Positions 55,449-63,788 of a DNA stretch of 64,000 nt are shown here, piece after piece. How positions within the stretch are numbered: the stretch's first letter is position 1; every line of letters starts with the position of its first letter. The stretch comes from Perlucidibaca aquatica (GTDB lineage: Bacteria > Pseudomonadota > Gammaproteobacteria > Pseudomonadales > Moraxellaceae). The notes beneath the pieces were generated by a model. The model was not told the origin of the DNA, did not search any database, and worked only from the letters and a program-made list of their open reading frames with translations. The stretch is from contig NZ_LZDB01000002.1 in the NCBI RefSeq assembly GCF_001676655.1, positions 930,001-994,000 of the forward strand, given 5' to 3'. A program made the translations under genes and the position numbers.

Positions 55449-55802
55449 ATGCGCCTGCTCATCATTGCCGCCAGCGACCCCTACGCCCACCAACATGCCC
55501 AAGAGCTACTGGATGCCATGCTAGTCGCCGCCACCTTTGGTGCCGAGGTCTCGCTGTTGTTTCAAGATGCCGGCATTTTGCAATTACTGCCAGATCAGTC
55601 GTCTGAGCTGCTCGGCCGCCGCAGCCTCAGCCGGCAACTCGATGCCCTGCCCTTATTTGATATCGAGCGCGTCTATGTTGACCTTAACGCCCTAGGTCAA
55701 CTGGGCCTTAAAACTCTGGACTTAGCCCTGCCCGTCATGGCGCTAGATAGTCAGGAAATGGCCGCTCTGGTCGCCGTTCATGACCAGGTGATTCGCGCAT
55801 GA
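55449..55802 (+). CDS. tusC: sulfur-relay subunit TusC
   Basis: 117-aa DsrF/TusC-like member of the TusBCD hexamer, with the beta-sheet core MRLLIIAASDPYAHQHAQEL and ATFGAEVSLLFQDAGILQLL. No catalytic Cys is expected in this subunit, and there is none. It overlaps tusB by ATGA. Its role is structural, within the TusBCD complex that relays sulfur to TusE. Confidence 0.9.
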   Translation: MRLLIIAASDPYAHQHAQELLDAMLVAATFGAEVSLLFQDAGILQLLPDQSSELLGRRSLSRQLDALPLFDIERVYVDLNALGQLGLKTLDLALPVMALDSQEMAALVAVHDQVIRA

Positions 55803-56095
55803 CGACCCTACACATCCTTTATGGCACCGCCTGGCCGAAAGCCCTTGAGCGTCTCTTTAGTCCTGGCGATGCAATTTTGTTAGCGGGTGCCAGTGTGGCA
55901 CTGGCGGTGAATCCTCAAGGTCCGATGCAACATTTCCTGCAGCGGGTAGGCACCGGTATTCGCTGCCTCGCCTTAGATGACGCCGTGCAAGCTCGCGGAT
56001 TAGGCAAGCACTGGCCAACAAGCATTACACGGATTTCCGATACGGAATGGGTCGCCTTGGTTTGTCAGCACGCTAAGAGCCTGAGTTGGTCATGA
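55799..56095 (+). CDS. tusB: sulfur-relay subunit TusB
   Basis: 98-aa DsrH/TusB-like protein, short as the family is, beginning MTTLHILYG and containing the PGDAILLAGASVALAV core. It is the third subunit of the TusBCD complex. Overlaps tusC and tusE at both ends by ATGA, consistent with one coupled operon. Recognition depends largely on operon position together with the weak DsrH pattern. Confidence 0.85.
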   Translation: MTTLHILYGTAWPKALERLFSPGDAILLAGASVALAVNPQGPMQHFLQRVGTGIRCLALDDAVQARGLGKHWPTSITRISDTEWVALVCQHAKSLSWS

Positions 56096-56460
56096 CCCAA
56101 GCCTTTTGGGATAGCCGCCAATTACCGGCATCGTTTTCGCAAGCGCAGTTCGATGACGAAGGTTTTCTGCGCGACCTCACACAATGGTCGCCCGCCCTCG
56201 CGGATGCTATCGGCCTTTGTTTAAGTCTCTGCTCAGCGCAAGGCTTAAGTGATGAGCAAGAGCGCATCGTGATGGCCGCTCGCGACTTCTACCAACGCTA
56301 TGAGCGCATGCCGACAACACGTGCATTCGTAAAACACTTGGGACTCAGCCTGGGTGAGCCCTATGGCCAAAGCGCTACATTAATGCTGCATTTTCCGAAC
56401 TACCCCATGCGCTTAGTCGCCCTCTGTGCGGGACTGCCAAAACCGCCCAACTGCTTTTAA
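56092..56460 (+). CDS. tusE: sulfur-relay protein TusE
   Basis: 122-aa DsrC-fold protein. The C-terminus is AGLPKPPNCF, with the essential penultimate Cys121 on the mobile tail that accepts sulfur from TusD. A second Cys lies nine residues before it (LCAGLPKPPNC), not eleven as in sulfite-reductase DsrC, so it is a TusE rather than a dissimilatory DsrC. It passes sulfur to MnmA for tRNA thiolation. ATG 56092 overlaps the tusB stop. Confidence 0.93.
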   Translation: MTQAFWDSRQLPASFSQAQFDDEGFLRDLTQWSPALADAIGLCLSLCSAQGLSDEQERIVMAARDFYQRYERMPTTRAFVKHLGLSLGEPYGQSATLMLHFPNYPMRLVALCAGLPKPPNCF

Positions 56461-56483
56461 AGCCATCGATAAGAATTTAGCTC

Positions 56484-57509
56484 ATGGTCATGAAAAATCT
56501 CTACAAAACCGCCGAACACCCGTTTGCGCAATACGTCCGCATTTTGGGCAAAGGCAAAACCTCCAGTCGCTCACTGACGTTGGAGGAAGCACGCGACGCC
56601 ATGGCCATGATCGTGGCGGGTGATGTAGAGCTTGTGCAGCTCGGCGCTTTTCTCATGCTTTTACGGGTGAAAGAAGAAAGCCCAGAAGAACTGGCCGGCT
56701 TTGTCATGGCGGCACGCGCAGGCCTGCAAAAACAACGGGATCAGGCACTAGCTAATGCTAAGCAACCTGCGATTCAGGTCGATTTAGACTGGTCTTCCTA
56801 CGCCGGCAAACGCAAGCATTACCCTTGGTTTCTGTTGGCCGTTAAAGTGCTGGCCGCCAACGGCGTTCGAATCTTTATGCACGGTGCTAGCGGCCACACC
56901 ATGAACCGGCTCTATACCGAAGCGGTATTGCCCACGCTGGATTTACCCGTGTGCACTCAGTGGTCTGACGTGAACGCCGCATTGGATGCACATCAATTTG
57001 CTTACCTCAGTTTGGATGCCGTCTGCCCGCCGCTAGGAGAGATCATTCAATTACGCAATGTGCTGGGCCTGCGCTCGCCCGTTCATACGCTATCGCGCCT
57101 GCTTAACCCGGTAGATGCGCCGTATGTCATGCAGGCCATTTTTCACCCGGCCTACCGCGAGTCTCACCAGCATGCGGCGGAGCAACTGGGCTATCGCAAT
57201 AGCTGCGTCATCAAGGGCGAAGGCGGTGAAATTGAACGCAACCCCGATGGCCTTTGCTTAGCCAAACAAATTGTGGACGGCGTGCTTACCGAAGAAGAAT
57301 GGCCAGCCTTATTTCCCTTACGCCATAGCCCCGAAGAGGCCTTTGATCTGAATCACTTCCTCGCTGTGTGGCGTGGCGAGGCGGAGCATGAGTATGGGGA
57401 AATGGCGGTGATTGGCACCTTGGCGTTGGCGTTACGCGTATTACAACGAGCCGACAGCCAGCAGCACGCTCTGAGTCTGGCCACTGAATACTGGAAAAAT
57501 AGACATTAA
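56484..57509 (+). CDS. ybiB: YbiB-like anthranilate phosphoribosyltransferase-fold protein
   Basis: 341-aa protein of the TrpD-like fold, closest in pattern to YbiB: EHPFAQYVRILGKGKTSSRS, a helical N-terminal domain (VAGDVELVQLGAFLMLLRVK), and MHGASGHTMNRLYTEAV in place of the TrpD phosphate loop. YbiB is reported as a nucleic-acid-binding, TrpD2-type protein without the tryptophan-pathway activity. Trp biosynthesis neighbours are absent, which supports this. It lies 23 bp after tusE and shares its TAATG stop with the next gene. Confidence 0.85.
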   Translation: MVMKNLYKTAEHPFAQYVRILGKGKTSSRSLTLEEARDAMAMIVAGDVELVQLGAFLMLLRVKEESPEELAGFVMAARAGLQKQRDQALANAKQPAIQVDLDWSSYAGKRKHYPWFLLAVKVLAANGVRIFMHGASGHTMNRLYTEAVLPTLDLPVCTQWSDVNAALDAHQFAYLSLDAVCPPLGEIIQLRNVLGLRSPVHTLSRLLNPVDAPYVMQAIFHPAYRESHQHAAEQLGYRNSCVIKGEGGEIERNPDGLCLAKQIVDGVLTEEEWPALFPLRHSPEEAFDLNHFLAVWRGEAEHEYGEMAVIGTLALALRVLQRADSQQHALSLATEYWKNRH

Positions 57510-58414
57510 TGCCTTGGCGCAGCTATCAGCACCCGGCTGTCCGTGACTTAGTGTGGTTGATTGCCAGCGCGCCACTCATTAGCCCTGAACACGCACAAGA
57601 TCCGCACGCCTATTGGCCCAGCGCCGAGGACTACCTCGCGCTGTATGCCCGCCATGAGCCCTGGTTACGGCAACTGGATGCCGCCCCCCAGCGTCTTGAA
57701 GCCGTATTGAGCCAGGCCCGTGACTTGCGTTTGGGACGCTATGCCGAAGATTTACTGCATTTCTGGTTATCCGACTCAGACAATCACGAGTTTGAACCGG
57801 TCGCCGAGCATGTTGCGCTTCGGGAAAATGGCATCACCTTGGGTGAGTTAGATTTTTTAGTGCGCGAGCGCGCCACTGGCCAACTTTGGCACATAGAACT
57901 GGCATTGAAATTCTACTTAGGGACGTACACGAGCAGCAGCCCTGAGTTACGCTGGTTCGGCCCAAACCGAAGCGACAGCTTGGCACGCAAGCTCTCACAC
58001 CTTCGCAACAAGCAACTGCCTCTGCTGAGCACAGCGCCGGGTAAAGCCTGGCTGGACGCTAAAGGGCTGAGTCATGAAAAACCGCCTCGCCCTTGGGCTT
58101 GGCTAAAAGGACGCTTGTTTCAACCGCAGGCATTAGTCGCACACCCTCACCAAGCGCAATGGTTTAGCGTCGAAGACTTTCAGTGCTACGCCGAAAACCA
58201 TCCCTATCAGTGGTATCTGCTCGAAAAAAAGCATTGGTTAGCGCCACACTTGTCCACGCCATCGCAACACCCGACGTTAATGCCAGAGTCGTTGCTAACT
58301 GGCTTCCTTGGCGATGAGGCTCAGGCACTCATTGGTTACCACGGCAACGATGAAGTCGTTCGAATTTTTGTGGTTGGGGCAGCCTGGCCAGGCTGCATTT
58401 CTGCTACCGTTTAA
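57509..58414 (+). CDS. DUF1853 family protein
   Basis: 301-aa protein matching DUF1853, including LRLGRYAEDLLHFWLSDS, the ITLGELDFLVRER segment and the HIELALKFYLG core. The Glu/Asp-Lys arrangement resembles a PD-(D/E)XK nuclease core, although no activity is known. It shares a base with ybiB (TAATG), so the two are co-translated, and is thus linked to the sulfur-relay genes. Function unknown. Confidence 0.8.
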   Translation: MPWRSYQHPAVRDLVWLIASAPLISPEHAQDPHAYWPSAEDYLALYARHEPWLRQLDAAPQRLEAVLSQARDLRLGRYAEDLLHFWLSDSDNHEFEPVAEHVALRENGITLGELDFLVRERATGQLWHIELALKFYLGTYTSSSPELRWFGPNRSDSLARKLSHLRNKQLPLLSTAPGKAWLDAKGLSHEKPPRPWAWLKGRLFQPQALVAHPHQAQWFSVEDFQCYAENHPYQWYLLEKKHWLAPHLSTPSQHPTLMPESLLTGFLGDEAQALIGYHGNDEVVRIFVVGAAWPGCISATV

Positions 58415-58440
58415 CCGGTCATTACGCTCCGTATCACCCT

Positions 58441-58446
58441 TATAAT
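58441..58446 (+). promoter_or_regulatory. -10 box of the tolB promoter
   Basis: A perfect TATAAT lies 31 bases upstream of the chosen tolB ATG at 58478. The -35 region 17 bp further up is poor (GTCATT). It overlaps an in-frame upstream ATG at 58445, which argues against that start. Confidence 0.5.
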
Positions 58447-58477
58447 GCAGCCGTTTTTTATGATGACTTGGGTTCCC

Positions 58478-59764
58478 ATGCGCTTTTTTTCACTTTCGGT
58501 GTTGATGTTGCTGGTCACGCTTTCCGGCAGCGCGCAGGCCATGCTGAGCATTGAAATCAGCAAAGCCCTCGCGCAGCTAAAGCCATTGGCGGTGCTGCCA
58601 TTTGCCGATGAGGACGGTGGCGAAAATATTGCCAGCATTGTTCGAAATGACCTGACGCGCGGCGGACTACTAAAAATCGTTGCCGAAAACGATCTGCCCA
58701 TGGGTCTCACCCTAGCCGGCACTATTCACCCAGACTCTTGGCAGGCTCTACCTGGCGACCTACTTCTACGCGGCAATCAGCGTCGGGAAGCCGATGGCAA
58801 ACTCAGCTTTAGCTACGAGCTCTTGCGTCGCGATAGCGCTGCTCCGCTACTGGCCGAGCGCTTTACCGTCAGCAGTTCTCGGTGGCGGGATGCGGGTCAC
58901 TACATTAGCGATCGAGTCTTTGAAACGCTCACCGGGGAAAAAGGCATTTTCTCCACCCGCATTGCCTACATCAATGTCTATGAACGCGATGGCAAGCGCC
59001 GCTATCGGCTCGAGCTCAGCGATATTGATGGCGCTCGACGCACACGCTTGCTGGACTCCAATGAGCCCATCATGTCCGCGACGTGGTCGCCCGACGGCAG
59101 ATCCATGGCCTACGTATCTTTTGAGACAGGCCAATCGCAAATCTATATCCAAAACTTGCAAACGCGAGAGCGTAAGCGCCTAACCAATTTTGAAGGCGTC
59201 AACGGCGCCCCATCGTGGTCTCCCGATGGTAAAAACCTGCTGATGTCGCTATCACGGGACGGCAATGCCGAAATTTATGTCATGGACATCGCCACACAGG
59301 CATTGACTCGACTCACCAACAACCCCGCCATCGACACCGAGCCGCGCTGGTTACAGGACGGCCAGCAAATTATCTTCACGTCTGATCGCGGGGGACGGCC
59401 ACAGCTCTATCGTCTGGATATCGCCAGCGGCGATAGCAAGCGCCTGACATTCGAGGGACGCTTTAATGCCAAGGCCGCGCCTAGCCCCGATGGACGCTTT
59501 GTGGCGATGGTTCATGACTCTGGCGATGGCCGCTACCGTCTCGCCGTGCGCGACCTCAATACCGGCACTACCGACATCCTCAGTGAGAGCAGTCTGGACG
59601 ACTCACCCAGCTTTGCCCCCGACAGTCGCTTGCTGGTTTATGGCAGTCGACAAGGTGGCGGCCGCGGCCTTCGCGTGCAATCCATTGACGGTAAAACTCA
59701 GTGGCGAATCCCCACCCAGCAAGGTGAAATTAAAGGCCCTGTATGGTCACCTTTTTTGCGCTAA
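58478..59764 (+). CDS. tolB: Tol-Pal system periplasmic protein TolB
   Basis: 428-aa periplasmic protein. The signal peptide after MRFFSLSVLMLLVTLSGSAQA is followed by an N-terminal alpha/beta domain (LKPLAVLPFADEDGGENIAS) and a six-bladed propeller with WSPDGR/WSPDGK repeats (for example SATWSPDGRSMAYVS, APSWSPDGKNLLMS). TolB connects TolA and Pal in outer-membrane constriction during division. Pal follows 27 bp later. tolQ, tolR and tolA are not directly upstream, where DUF1853 lies instead. Confidence 0.97.
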   Translation: MRFFSLSVLMLLVTLSGSAQAMLSIEISKALAQLKPLAVLPFADEDGGENIASIVRNDLTRGGLLKIVAENDLPMGLTLAGTIHPDSWQALPGDLLLRGNQRREADGKLSFSYELLRRDSAAPLLAERFTVSSSRWRDAGHYISDRVFETLTGEKGIFSTRIAYINVYERDGKRRYRLELSDIDGARRTRLLDSNEPIMSATWSPDGRSMAYVSFETGQSQIYIQNLQTRERKRLTNFEGVNGAPSWSPDGKNLLMSLSRDGNAEIYVMDIATQALTRLTNNPAIDTEPRWLQDGQQIIFTSDRGGRPQLYRLDIASGDSKRLTFEGRFNAKAAPSPDGRFVAMVHDSGDGRYRLAVRDLNTGTTDILSESSLDDSPSFAPDSRLLVYGSRQGGGRGLRVQSIDGKTQWRIPTQQGEIKGPVWSPFLR

Positions 59765-59791
59765 ATCGTATTTTTTAAACGGATGGATCAT

Positions 59792-60376
59792 ATGAAAAAT
59801 GTAGTGGCTCTGGCGGTTCTCAGCACCGCACTCATCAGTCTCAGTGGCTGTTCTACCCTCGATCGCTTGCTCAAAGGCAACCCATCAGCGGCTATCGAAC
59901 CCGAGACGACTGGCCCTCTAGCACCCTCCGTTGTTAATAATGCGGAAGAAATTAATCGCCCGGCAGACCGCGCTTGTGCACCCGCAGCCCTAACGGCGCT
60001 GGCCGCTCGCCTGCCCGAGGCATCGCAACAAACGGCCGTTACACAAAGCGTTTTTACCTTCGCTACCGACAAGCACGATCTGAACAGTGAAATCTCTGGC
60101 GTTCTAGCCGCGCATGCACTGCTGCTGCAACAGAATCAACGTGTGCAAATGAAAATCACCGGCCATACGGATGAGCGAGGTACGGCCGACTACAACCTCG
60201 CGCTTGGCGAGCGCCGCGCCAATGCGGTTGCCACCTTCCTCGCTGCCGCAGGCGTGACACCTACGCAGCTGCAAGTGGTGAGCTACGGAGAAGAGAAGCC
60301 GGCTGCCCTTGGCTCAGATGAATCCGCTTGGGCGCAAAACCGTCGCGTAGAACTTGCTTATTCCGGTTGTGAGTAA
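59792..60376 (+). CDS. pal: peptidoglycan-associated lipoprotein Pal
   Basis: 194-aa lipoprotein. The lipobox is LSGC with Cys20 after MKNVVALAVLSTALIS. The C-terminal OmpA-like domain has MKITGHTDERGTADYNLALG, the RRANAVATFL helix and the ending AQNRRVELAYSGCE, with the Asp/Arg residues that bind diaminopimelate. The spacer before the domain is longer than in E. coli Pal (194 versus about 173 aa). ATG 59792 is chosen because GGA-TCAT precedes it and the lipobox fits; an ATG nine bases earlier is weaker. TolB partner. Confidence 0.95.
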   Translation: MKNVVALAVLSTALISLSGCSTLDRLLKGNPSAAIEPETTGPLAPSVVNNAEEINRPADRACAPAALTALAARLPEASQQTAVTQSVFTFATDKHDLNSEISGVLAAHALLLQQNQRVQMKITGHTDERGTADYNLALGERRANAVATFLAAAGVTPTQLQVVSYGEEKPAALGSDESAWAQNRRVELAYSGCE

Positions 60377-60389
60377 GCAGCGCTGTTAC

Positions 60390-60806
60390 TTAATGATCAA
60401 GCACTCGACTGCGTAAGACTTTTACCTGACCGCGCTGAACCTTGCTATCAACCCGTTGCCGACGCGCACTTCGCGTTGGCCGCGTGGGGGTTCGATGGGG
60501 CAGCACATGATTAGCTTCGGCAAGTAACTCGTGAAGGCGCTGGATCGCATCCTCGCGATTTTTTTCTAGGCTGCGAAAGCGCTGGGCTTTAATAACGATC
60601 ACGCCTTCTCGGCTAATGCGCTGATCTGACCAGGCCAGAATCCGCTGCTTAATCTCATCCGCTAATGAAGACGCCGCCACGTCAAAGCGCAAGTGAATCG
60701 CGTTAGACACTTTATTGACGTTTTGCCCGCCCGCGCCCTGCGCTCGGATAGCCAGAAACTCCACTTCATCCAAGGCAAAAGCCACGGGCTGAACATTAAG
60801 CACCAT
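60390..60806 (-). CDS. arfB: alternative ribosome-rescue factor ArfB
   Basis: 138-aa peptidyl-tRNA hydrolase that frees ribosomes stalled on mRNAs without a stop codon. The catalytic GGQ is at 26-28 in RAQGAGGQNVNKVSNAIHLR, and the C-terminus is a basic tail (PTRPTRSARRQRVDSKVQRG) that inserts into the mRNA channel. The length is normal. It follows the HerA-like gene by 12 bp on the same strand and converges with pal. Confidence 0.95.
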   Translation of the reverse strand: MVLNVQPVAFALDEVEFLAIRAQGAGGQNVNKVSNAIHLRFDVAASSLADEIKQRILAWSDQRISREGVIVIKAQRFRSLEKNREDAIQRLHELLAEANHVLPHRTPTRPTRSARRQRVDSKVQRGQVKVLRSRVLDH

Positions 60807-60818
60807 GCATGATTTCCA

Positions 60819-62318
60819 TTAACGACGACTAAAGGAACCCAAAAGGCCCCGCAAAAGCTCTCGGCCAATTTTACGGCCAACTTCGGAGCTGGCTGCGCGA
60901 GCCGCACTTTTTGCCGCGGTTTCCCATAAGCTATCCGGCTCACTGGCCGGTCGTTTTGCTGCCGCTTTCGCAGCTAAAGCAGCTGCCTTTTCCGCAGCTT
61001 GGGCAGACGCAGCAGCCGTGGCGGATTGCATTTGCGCTTGTGCTCGTTGCTGCAACATCTCATAAGCTGACTCACGATCAACCAAGGCATCATAGCGGCC
61101 TTTGAACGGCGATCGACCCAGAGTGATTTGCCGTTCTTCGGCACTGACTGTCCCCATACGAGAACGCGGCGGACGAATTTTGGCACGCTCAACGGGCGAA
61201 GGCACACCGCCCTCACCCAAGGTCGACACCAAGGCCTCGCCCACGCCCAGCTCAAGAATCGCCGTTGCCACATCCAAGCCCGGTTTGGCACGAAACGTCT
61301 CAGCAGCGGCCTTAACGGCCTTCTGATCGCGCGGGGTAAAGGCGCGCAGCGCGTGCTGCACACGATTCCCCAGCTGCCCCAAAATGGACTCCGGTACATC
61401 CAACGGATTTTGGGTAATGAAATACACCCCCACGCCCTTGGAGCGAATCAGGCGCACCACTTGCTCAACCTTATCAATGAGCGCTTTCGGGGCATCGTTG
61501 AATAACAGGTGAGCTTCATCGAAGAAAAATACCAAACGCGGTAAATCTGCATCACCCCGCTCGGGCAGGTTTTCAAAGAGCTCCGAGAGCAACCACAATA
61601 AAAAAGTCGCGTACAAGCGTGGCTGCTGATAGAGCTTGTCCGCCGCTAAAATATTAATGACGCCGCGACCTTCCAAGGTGGTTTGCATGAAGTCTTCGAG
61701 CTTCAGGGCGGGCTCACCAAAAAAGGCCTCTGCGCCTTGCTGCTCCAACGTCAGCAACGAGCGCTGTATCACCCCCAAGCTAGCTTTGCTCAAGGCTCCG
61801 TAGTCACGACCAAAGGCCTCGGTATTATCGGCAGCAAAGCTCAGCAAGGCACGCAGGTCTTTCAGGTCGAGTAAAAGCAGGCCGTTATCGTCGGCATACT
61901 TAAAAAGCAGGTTTAAAACGCCTTCTTGAGTCTCATTGAGATCAAGCATGCGGGTCAGCAGGAGCGGGCCTAAATCAGAGATGGAGGCGCGAACGGGGTG
62001 ACCCTGCTCACCAAAAACATCCCAAAACACCACTGGATACGCCTGAGTTCTGAACTCACTCATTCCAGTCTTTACCGCGCGCTCTGCCAATTTCGGATTC
62101 GCGCTGTCGCCCGCTTGCGACAGACCCGCCACATCGCCTTTGATATCTGCCAAAAATACCGGGACACCAAGGTCGGCAAAGCCCTCGGCCAAAATTTGAA
62201 GCGTAATCGTTTTACCGGTACCGGTTGCACCCGCCACCAGGCCATGGCGATTAGCGTAACGCCCTTCCAACAAGCACGTGACGTCCCCTTTGCCGACTAA
62301 GACTTGATTTCCACTCAT
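60819..62318 (-). CDS. HerA-like (DUF853) ATPase
   Basis: 499-aa FtsK/HerA-family ATPase of the DUF853 group. Walker [10 protein letters not shown] is at 30-38, Walker B-like [13 protein letters not shown] is in mid-protein, and the Arg/His-type [20 protein letters not shown] sits in motif IV. The last third is Ala/Gln-rich and probably coiled. Close relatives are called YjgR in E. coli; the role is unproven and may be DNA-related. Co-directional with arfB. Confidence 0.9.
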   Translation of the reverse strand: MSGNQVLVGKGDVTCLLEGRYANRHGLVAGATGTGKTITLQILAEGFADLGVPVFLADIKGDVAGLSQAGDSANPKLAERAVKTGMSEFRTQAYPVVFWDVFGEQGHPVRASISDLGPLLLTRMLDLNETQEGVLNLLFKYADDNGLLLLDLKDLRALLSFAADNTEAFGRDYGALSKASLGVIQRSLLTLEQQGAEAFFGEPALKLEDFMQTTLEGRGVINILAADKLYQQPRLYATFLLWLLSELFENLPERGDADLPRLVFFFDEAHLLFNDAPKALIDKVEQVVRLIRSKGVGVYFITQNPLDVPESILGQLGNRVQHALRAFTPRDQKAVKAAAETFRAKPGLDVATAILELGVGEALVSTLGEGGVPSPVERAKIRPPRSRMGTVSAEERQITLGRSPFKGRYDALVDRESAYEMLQQRAQAQMQSATAAASAQAAEKAAALAAKAAAKRPASEPDSLWETAAKSAARAASSEVGRKIGRELLRGLLGSFSRR

Positions 62319-62434
62319 TGCAGCATCCTACTGAAAAGTTAAAACCCAGTAGGCATATAACGGGGCAAGAAAGATCTTGTCAAAGCGAAAAGCAAAGGGA
62401 AAATGTGACGGAAGGAATTGACAGAATCTTGGCC

Positions 62435-62472
62435 AAAAAAAACGCCCTAATCTGTTGATTAAGGCGTTTTTT
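62435..62472 (-). terminator. terminator of the tRNA-Val/tRNA-Asp operon
   Basis: Read on the minus strand: AAAAAACGCCTTAATC, loop AACA, GATTAGGGCGTTTTTTTT. The 16-bp stem has one G-U pair and ends in a T run, just downstream of tRNA-Asp. Confidence 0.93.
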
Positions 62473-62479
62473 AGTCATA

Positions 62480-62556
62480 TGGCGCAGCGGACGGGACTCG
62501 AACCCGCGACCCCCGGCGTGACAGGCCGGTATTCTAACCGACTGAACTACCGCTGC
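62480..62556 (-). tRNA. tRNA-Asp (GUC anticodon)
   Basis: 77 nt with encoded CCA. The acceptor GCAGCGG pairs with CCGCTGC, the D-arm is TAGTTCAGTCGGTTAGAA, and the anticodon loop CCTGTCACG contains GTC. Closely similar to E. coli tRNA-Asp. Confidence 0.97.
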
Positions 62557-62578
62557 GCGTCGGTACACAAAGACGAAA

Positions 62579-62654
62579 TGGTGGGTGTTGACGGGATCGA
62601 ACCGCCGACCCGCGCCTTGTAAGGGCGCTGCTCTCCCAGCTGAGCTAAACACCC
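62579..62654 (-). tRNA. tRNA-Val (UAC anticodon)
   Basis: 76 nt with encoded CCA. The acceptor GGGTGTT pairs with AACACCC, the anticodon loop CTTACAA contains TAC, and the T-arm is GGCGGTTCGATCCCGTC. It lies 22 bp upstream of tRNA-Asp and shares its promoter and terminator. Confidence 0.97.
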
Positions 62655-62677
62655 ATTGTCGTCGCTGTGTGGGGCGC

Positions 62678-62705
62678 ATTATAGGGATTCTTTTCAGGCT
62701 GTCAA
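62678..62705 (-). promoter_or_regulatory. consensus promoter of the tRNA operon
   Basis: On the minus strand TTGACA (62705-62700), 16-bp spacer, TATAAT (62683-62678): both hexamers are perfect. The next bases, GCGCCCC, form a GC-rich discriminator typical of stringently controlled stable-RNA promoters. Confidence 0.9.
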
Positions 62706-62770
62706 AAGGATTCTTAGGGCAAACGCATCAAGTGACGCTTTTATGAGCGCAACGAAGATTTTGAAGGAAT

Positions 62771-62980
62771 TTATGCCTTTGCAAGCAGCCCTTGAGCAGC
62801 AAAATGCTTGGCTGCGGCCTCGGCAAGTGCGTAGTCAGCAAAGTGGTCTGCAAACGTATTGCCACGAGGGTCGGCCACTAAGTAGGCCTGTAGCACTAAC
62901 TGTAGGGTCTGACGATTAATCTCGCCTAATTCCAAAATAGTGTAGCCAGTGTCCGCCACGGGCCACGCCTGACCAATCAT
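62771..62980 (-). CDS. small hypothetical protein coupled to L,D-transpeptidase
   Basis: 69-aa soluble, helix-rich and Ala-rich protein (DYALAEAAAKHFAAQGLLAK) with no recognised domain. Its ATG overlaps the TGA of the upstream L,D-transpeptidase gene (ATGA), and it ends 66 bp before the tRNA promoter. The overlap and normal base composition favour a real gene over a chance frame. Function unknown; it may help regulate or localise its neighbour. Confidence 0.6.
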   Translation of the reverse strand: MIGQAWPVADTGYTILELGEINRQTLQLVLQAYLVADPRGNTFADHFADYALAEAAAKHFAAQGLLAKA

Positions 62981-63513
62981 GCCTGCTCCGAAATGAACAC
63001 GGGCGTGTAGGCCGGCACTTGATCGAACAGGGTAACGATGTCGGTGTTGCGCATCCGAATACAGCCGTGTGAACGAGGTTCGCCCATGGGTTCACTATCG
63101 GGAGTGCCATGCACATAAATGTAGCGACGCATCGAGTCCACACAACCTTGCGCGTTCTTGCCGCGATTAACACCAGGTTCTAGGCCCGACAGCCATAAAA
63201 TACGGGTCAAGATCCAGTCACGCTGGGGAAATTGAGCCGATAAGTCCGGAGTACAAATTTCTCCGGTAGGACGTCGCCCCCGAAACACGGCTGCCAACGG
63301 CGCATCAGCGCCAATTCGCGCTCGCACACAATGCCAACCACGCGGCGTTTGCTCACTGCCCGCGCACTCGCCAACACCCTTTAATGCGGTAGAGATCGGG
63401 TAGTCTGCGAGGATATTGTTACCTTCACAGAGCCAAAGGCGCTGACTCAGCACACCCACTAGCAGCCAACGAGCAGCGGGGATTTGCGCGGGTAAACCTT
63501 GGCTCGGCAACAT
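62977..63513 (-). CDS. YkuD-family L,D-transpeptidase
   Basis: 178-aa protein with the YkuD active-site pattern IYVHGTPDSEPMGEPRSHGC (His, then catalytic Cys, followed by IRMRN). All catalytic residues are present. No signal peptide or membrane anchor is visible: the chosen ATG at 63513 (GAGG five bases upstream) gives MLPSQGLPAQIPAARWLLVG, and the longer frame upstream overlaps the preceding gene. Such enzymes usually work in the periplasm, so either the export signal is atypical or a cytoplasmic or regulatory role applies. Coupled to small unknown genes on both sides. Confidence 0.85.
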   Translation of the reverse strand: MLPSQGLPAQIPAARWLLVGVLSQRLWLCEGNNILADYPISTALKGVGECAGSEQTPRGWHCVRARIGADAPLAAVFRGRRPTGEICTPDLSAQFPQRDWILTRILWLSGLEPGVNRGKNAQGCVDSMRRYIYVHGTPDSEPMGEPRSHGCIRMRNTDIVTLFDQVPAYTPVFISEQA

Positions 63514-63520
63514 ACAGACC

Positions 63521-63766
63521 TCAATGCAGGGTTTTTTGATCGCCCTCAAAGCCTTCGGGATTGGCCAGATGATGTGTTGCCAATTGAACGCCAGCCCCGA
63601 CCATAGCGCGTGCGATATCGGTGGTACGCGCGCCCAACATTAAACGAGCTTCCGCCGAGAAGCGCACACTGACTAGAGGCTCAGCGTCCGCCGCATCGCC
63701 ACTACGTCGTAAAATCACTTCGCCATCGGCCGATTCGGTCAGTTCTAAAAATGCAAAATCAGACAT
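63521..63766 (-). CDS. hypothetical protein upstream of L,D-transpeptidase
   Basis: 81-aa small soluble protein (MSDFAFLELTESADGEVILR, then SVRFSAEARLMLGARTTDIA) with no recognised domain. The start at 63766 is the first ATG giving a coherent frame; an extension to 63799 is possible. It overlaps no regulatory element and ends 7 bp before the transpeptidase start, which suggests an operon. Function unknown. Confidence 0.55.
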   Translation of the reverse strand: MSDFAFLELTESADGEVILRRSGDAADAEPLVSVRFSAEARLMLGARTTDIARAMVGAGVQLATHHLANPEGFEGDQKTLH

Positions 63767-63788
63767 GGGGTTCTCAAAAATAAAAACG

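Noticed and set aside
56092-56460. DsrC of dissimilatory sulfur oxidation
   Set aside because: The second Cys is not at the DsrC position, no dsrAB or related genes are nearby, and the operon is tusDCBE, so TusE is the better call.
60372-60390. Imperfect inverted repeat AGTAAGCAGC/GCTGTTACT at the end of pal as a terminator
   Set aside because: The arms have a bulge, there is no T run on either side, and it overlaps the pal stop codon.
62916-63173. 85-codon frame overlapping the L,D-transpeptidase on the same strand
   Set aside because: It is a shifted frame of the transpeptidase, with Arg- and Cys-rich noise and no domain; the YkuD frame is clearly the real one.
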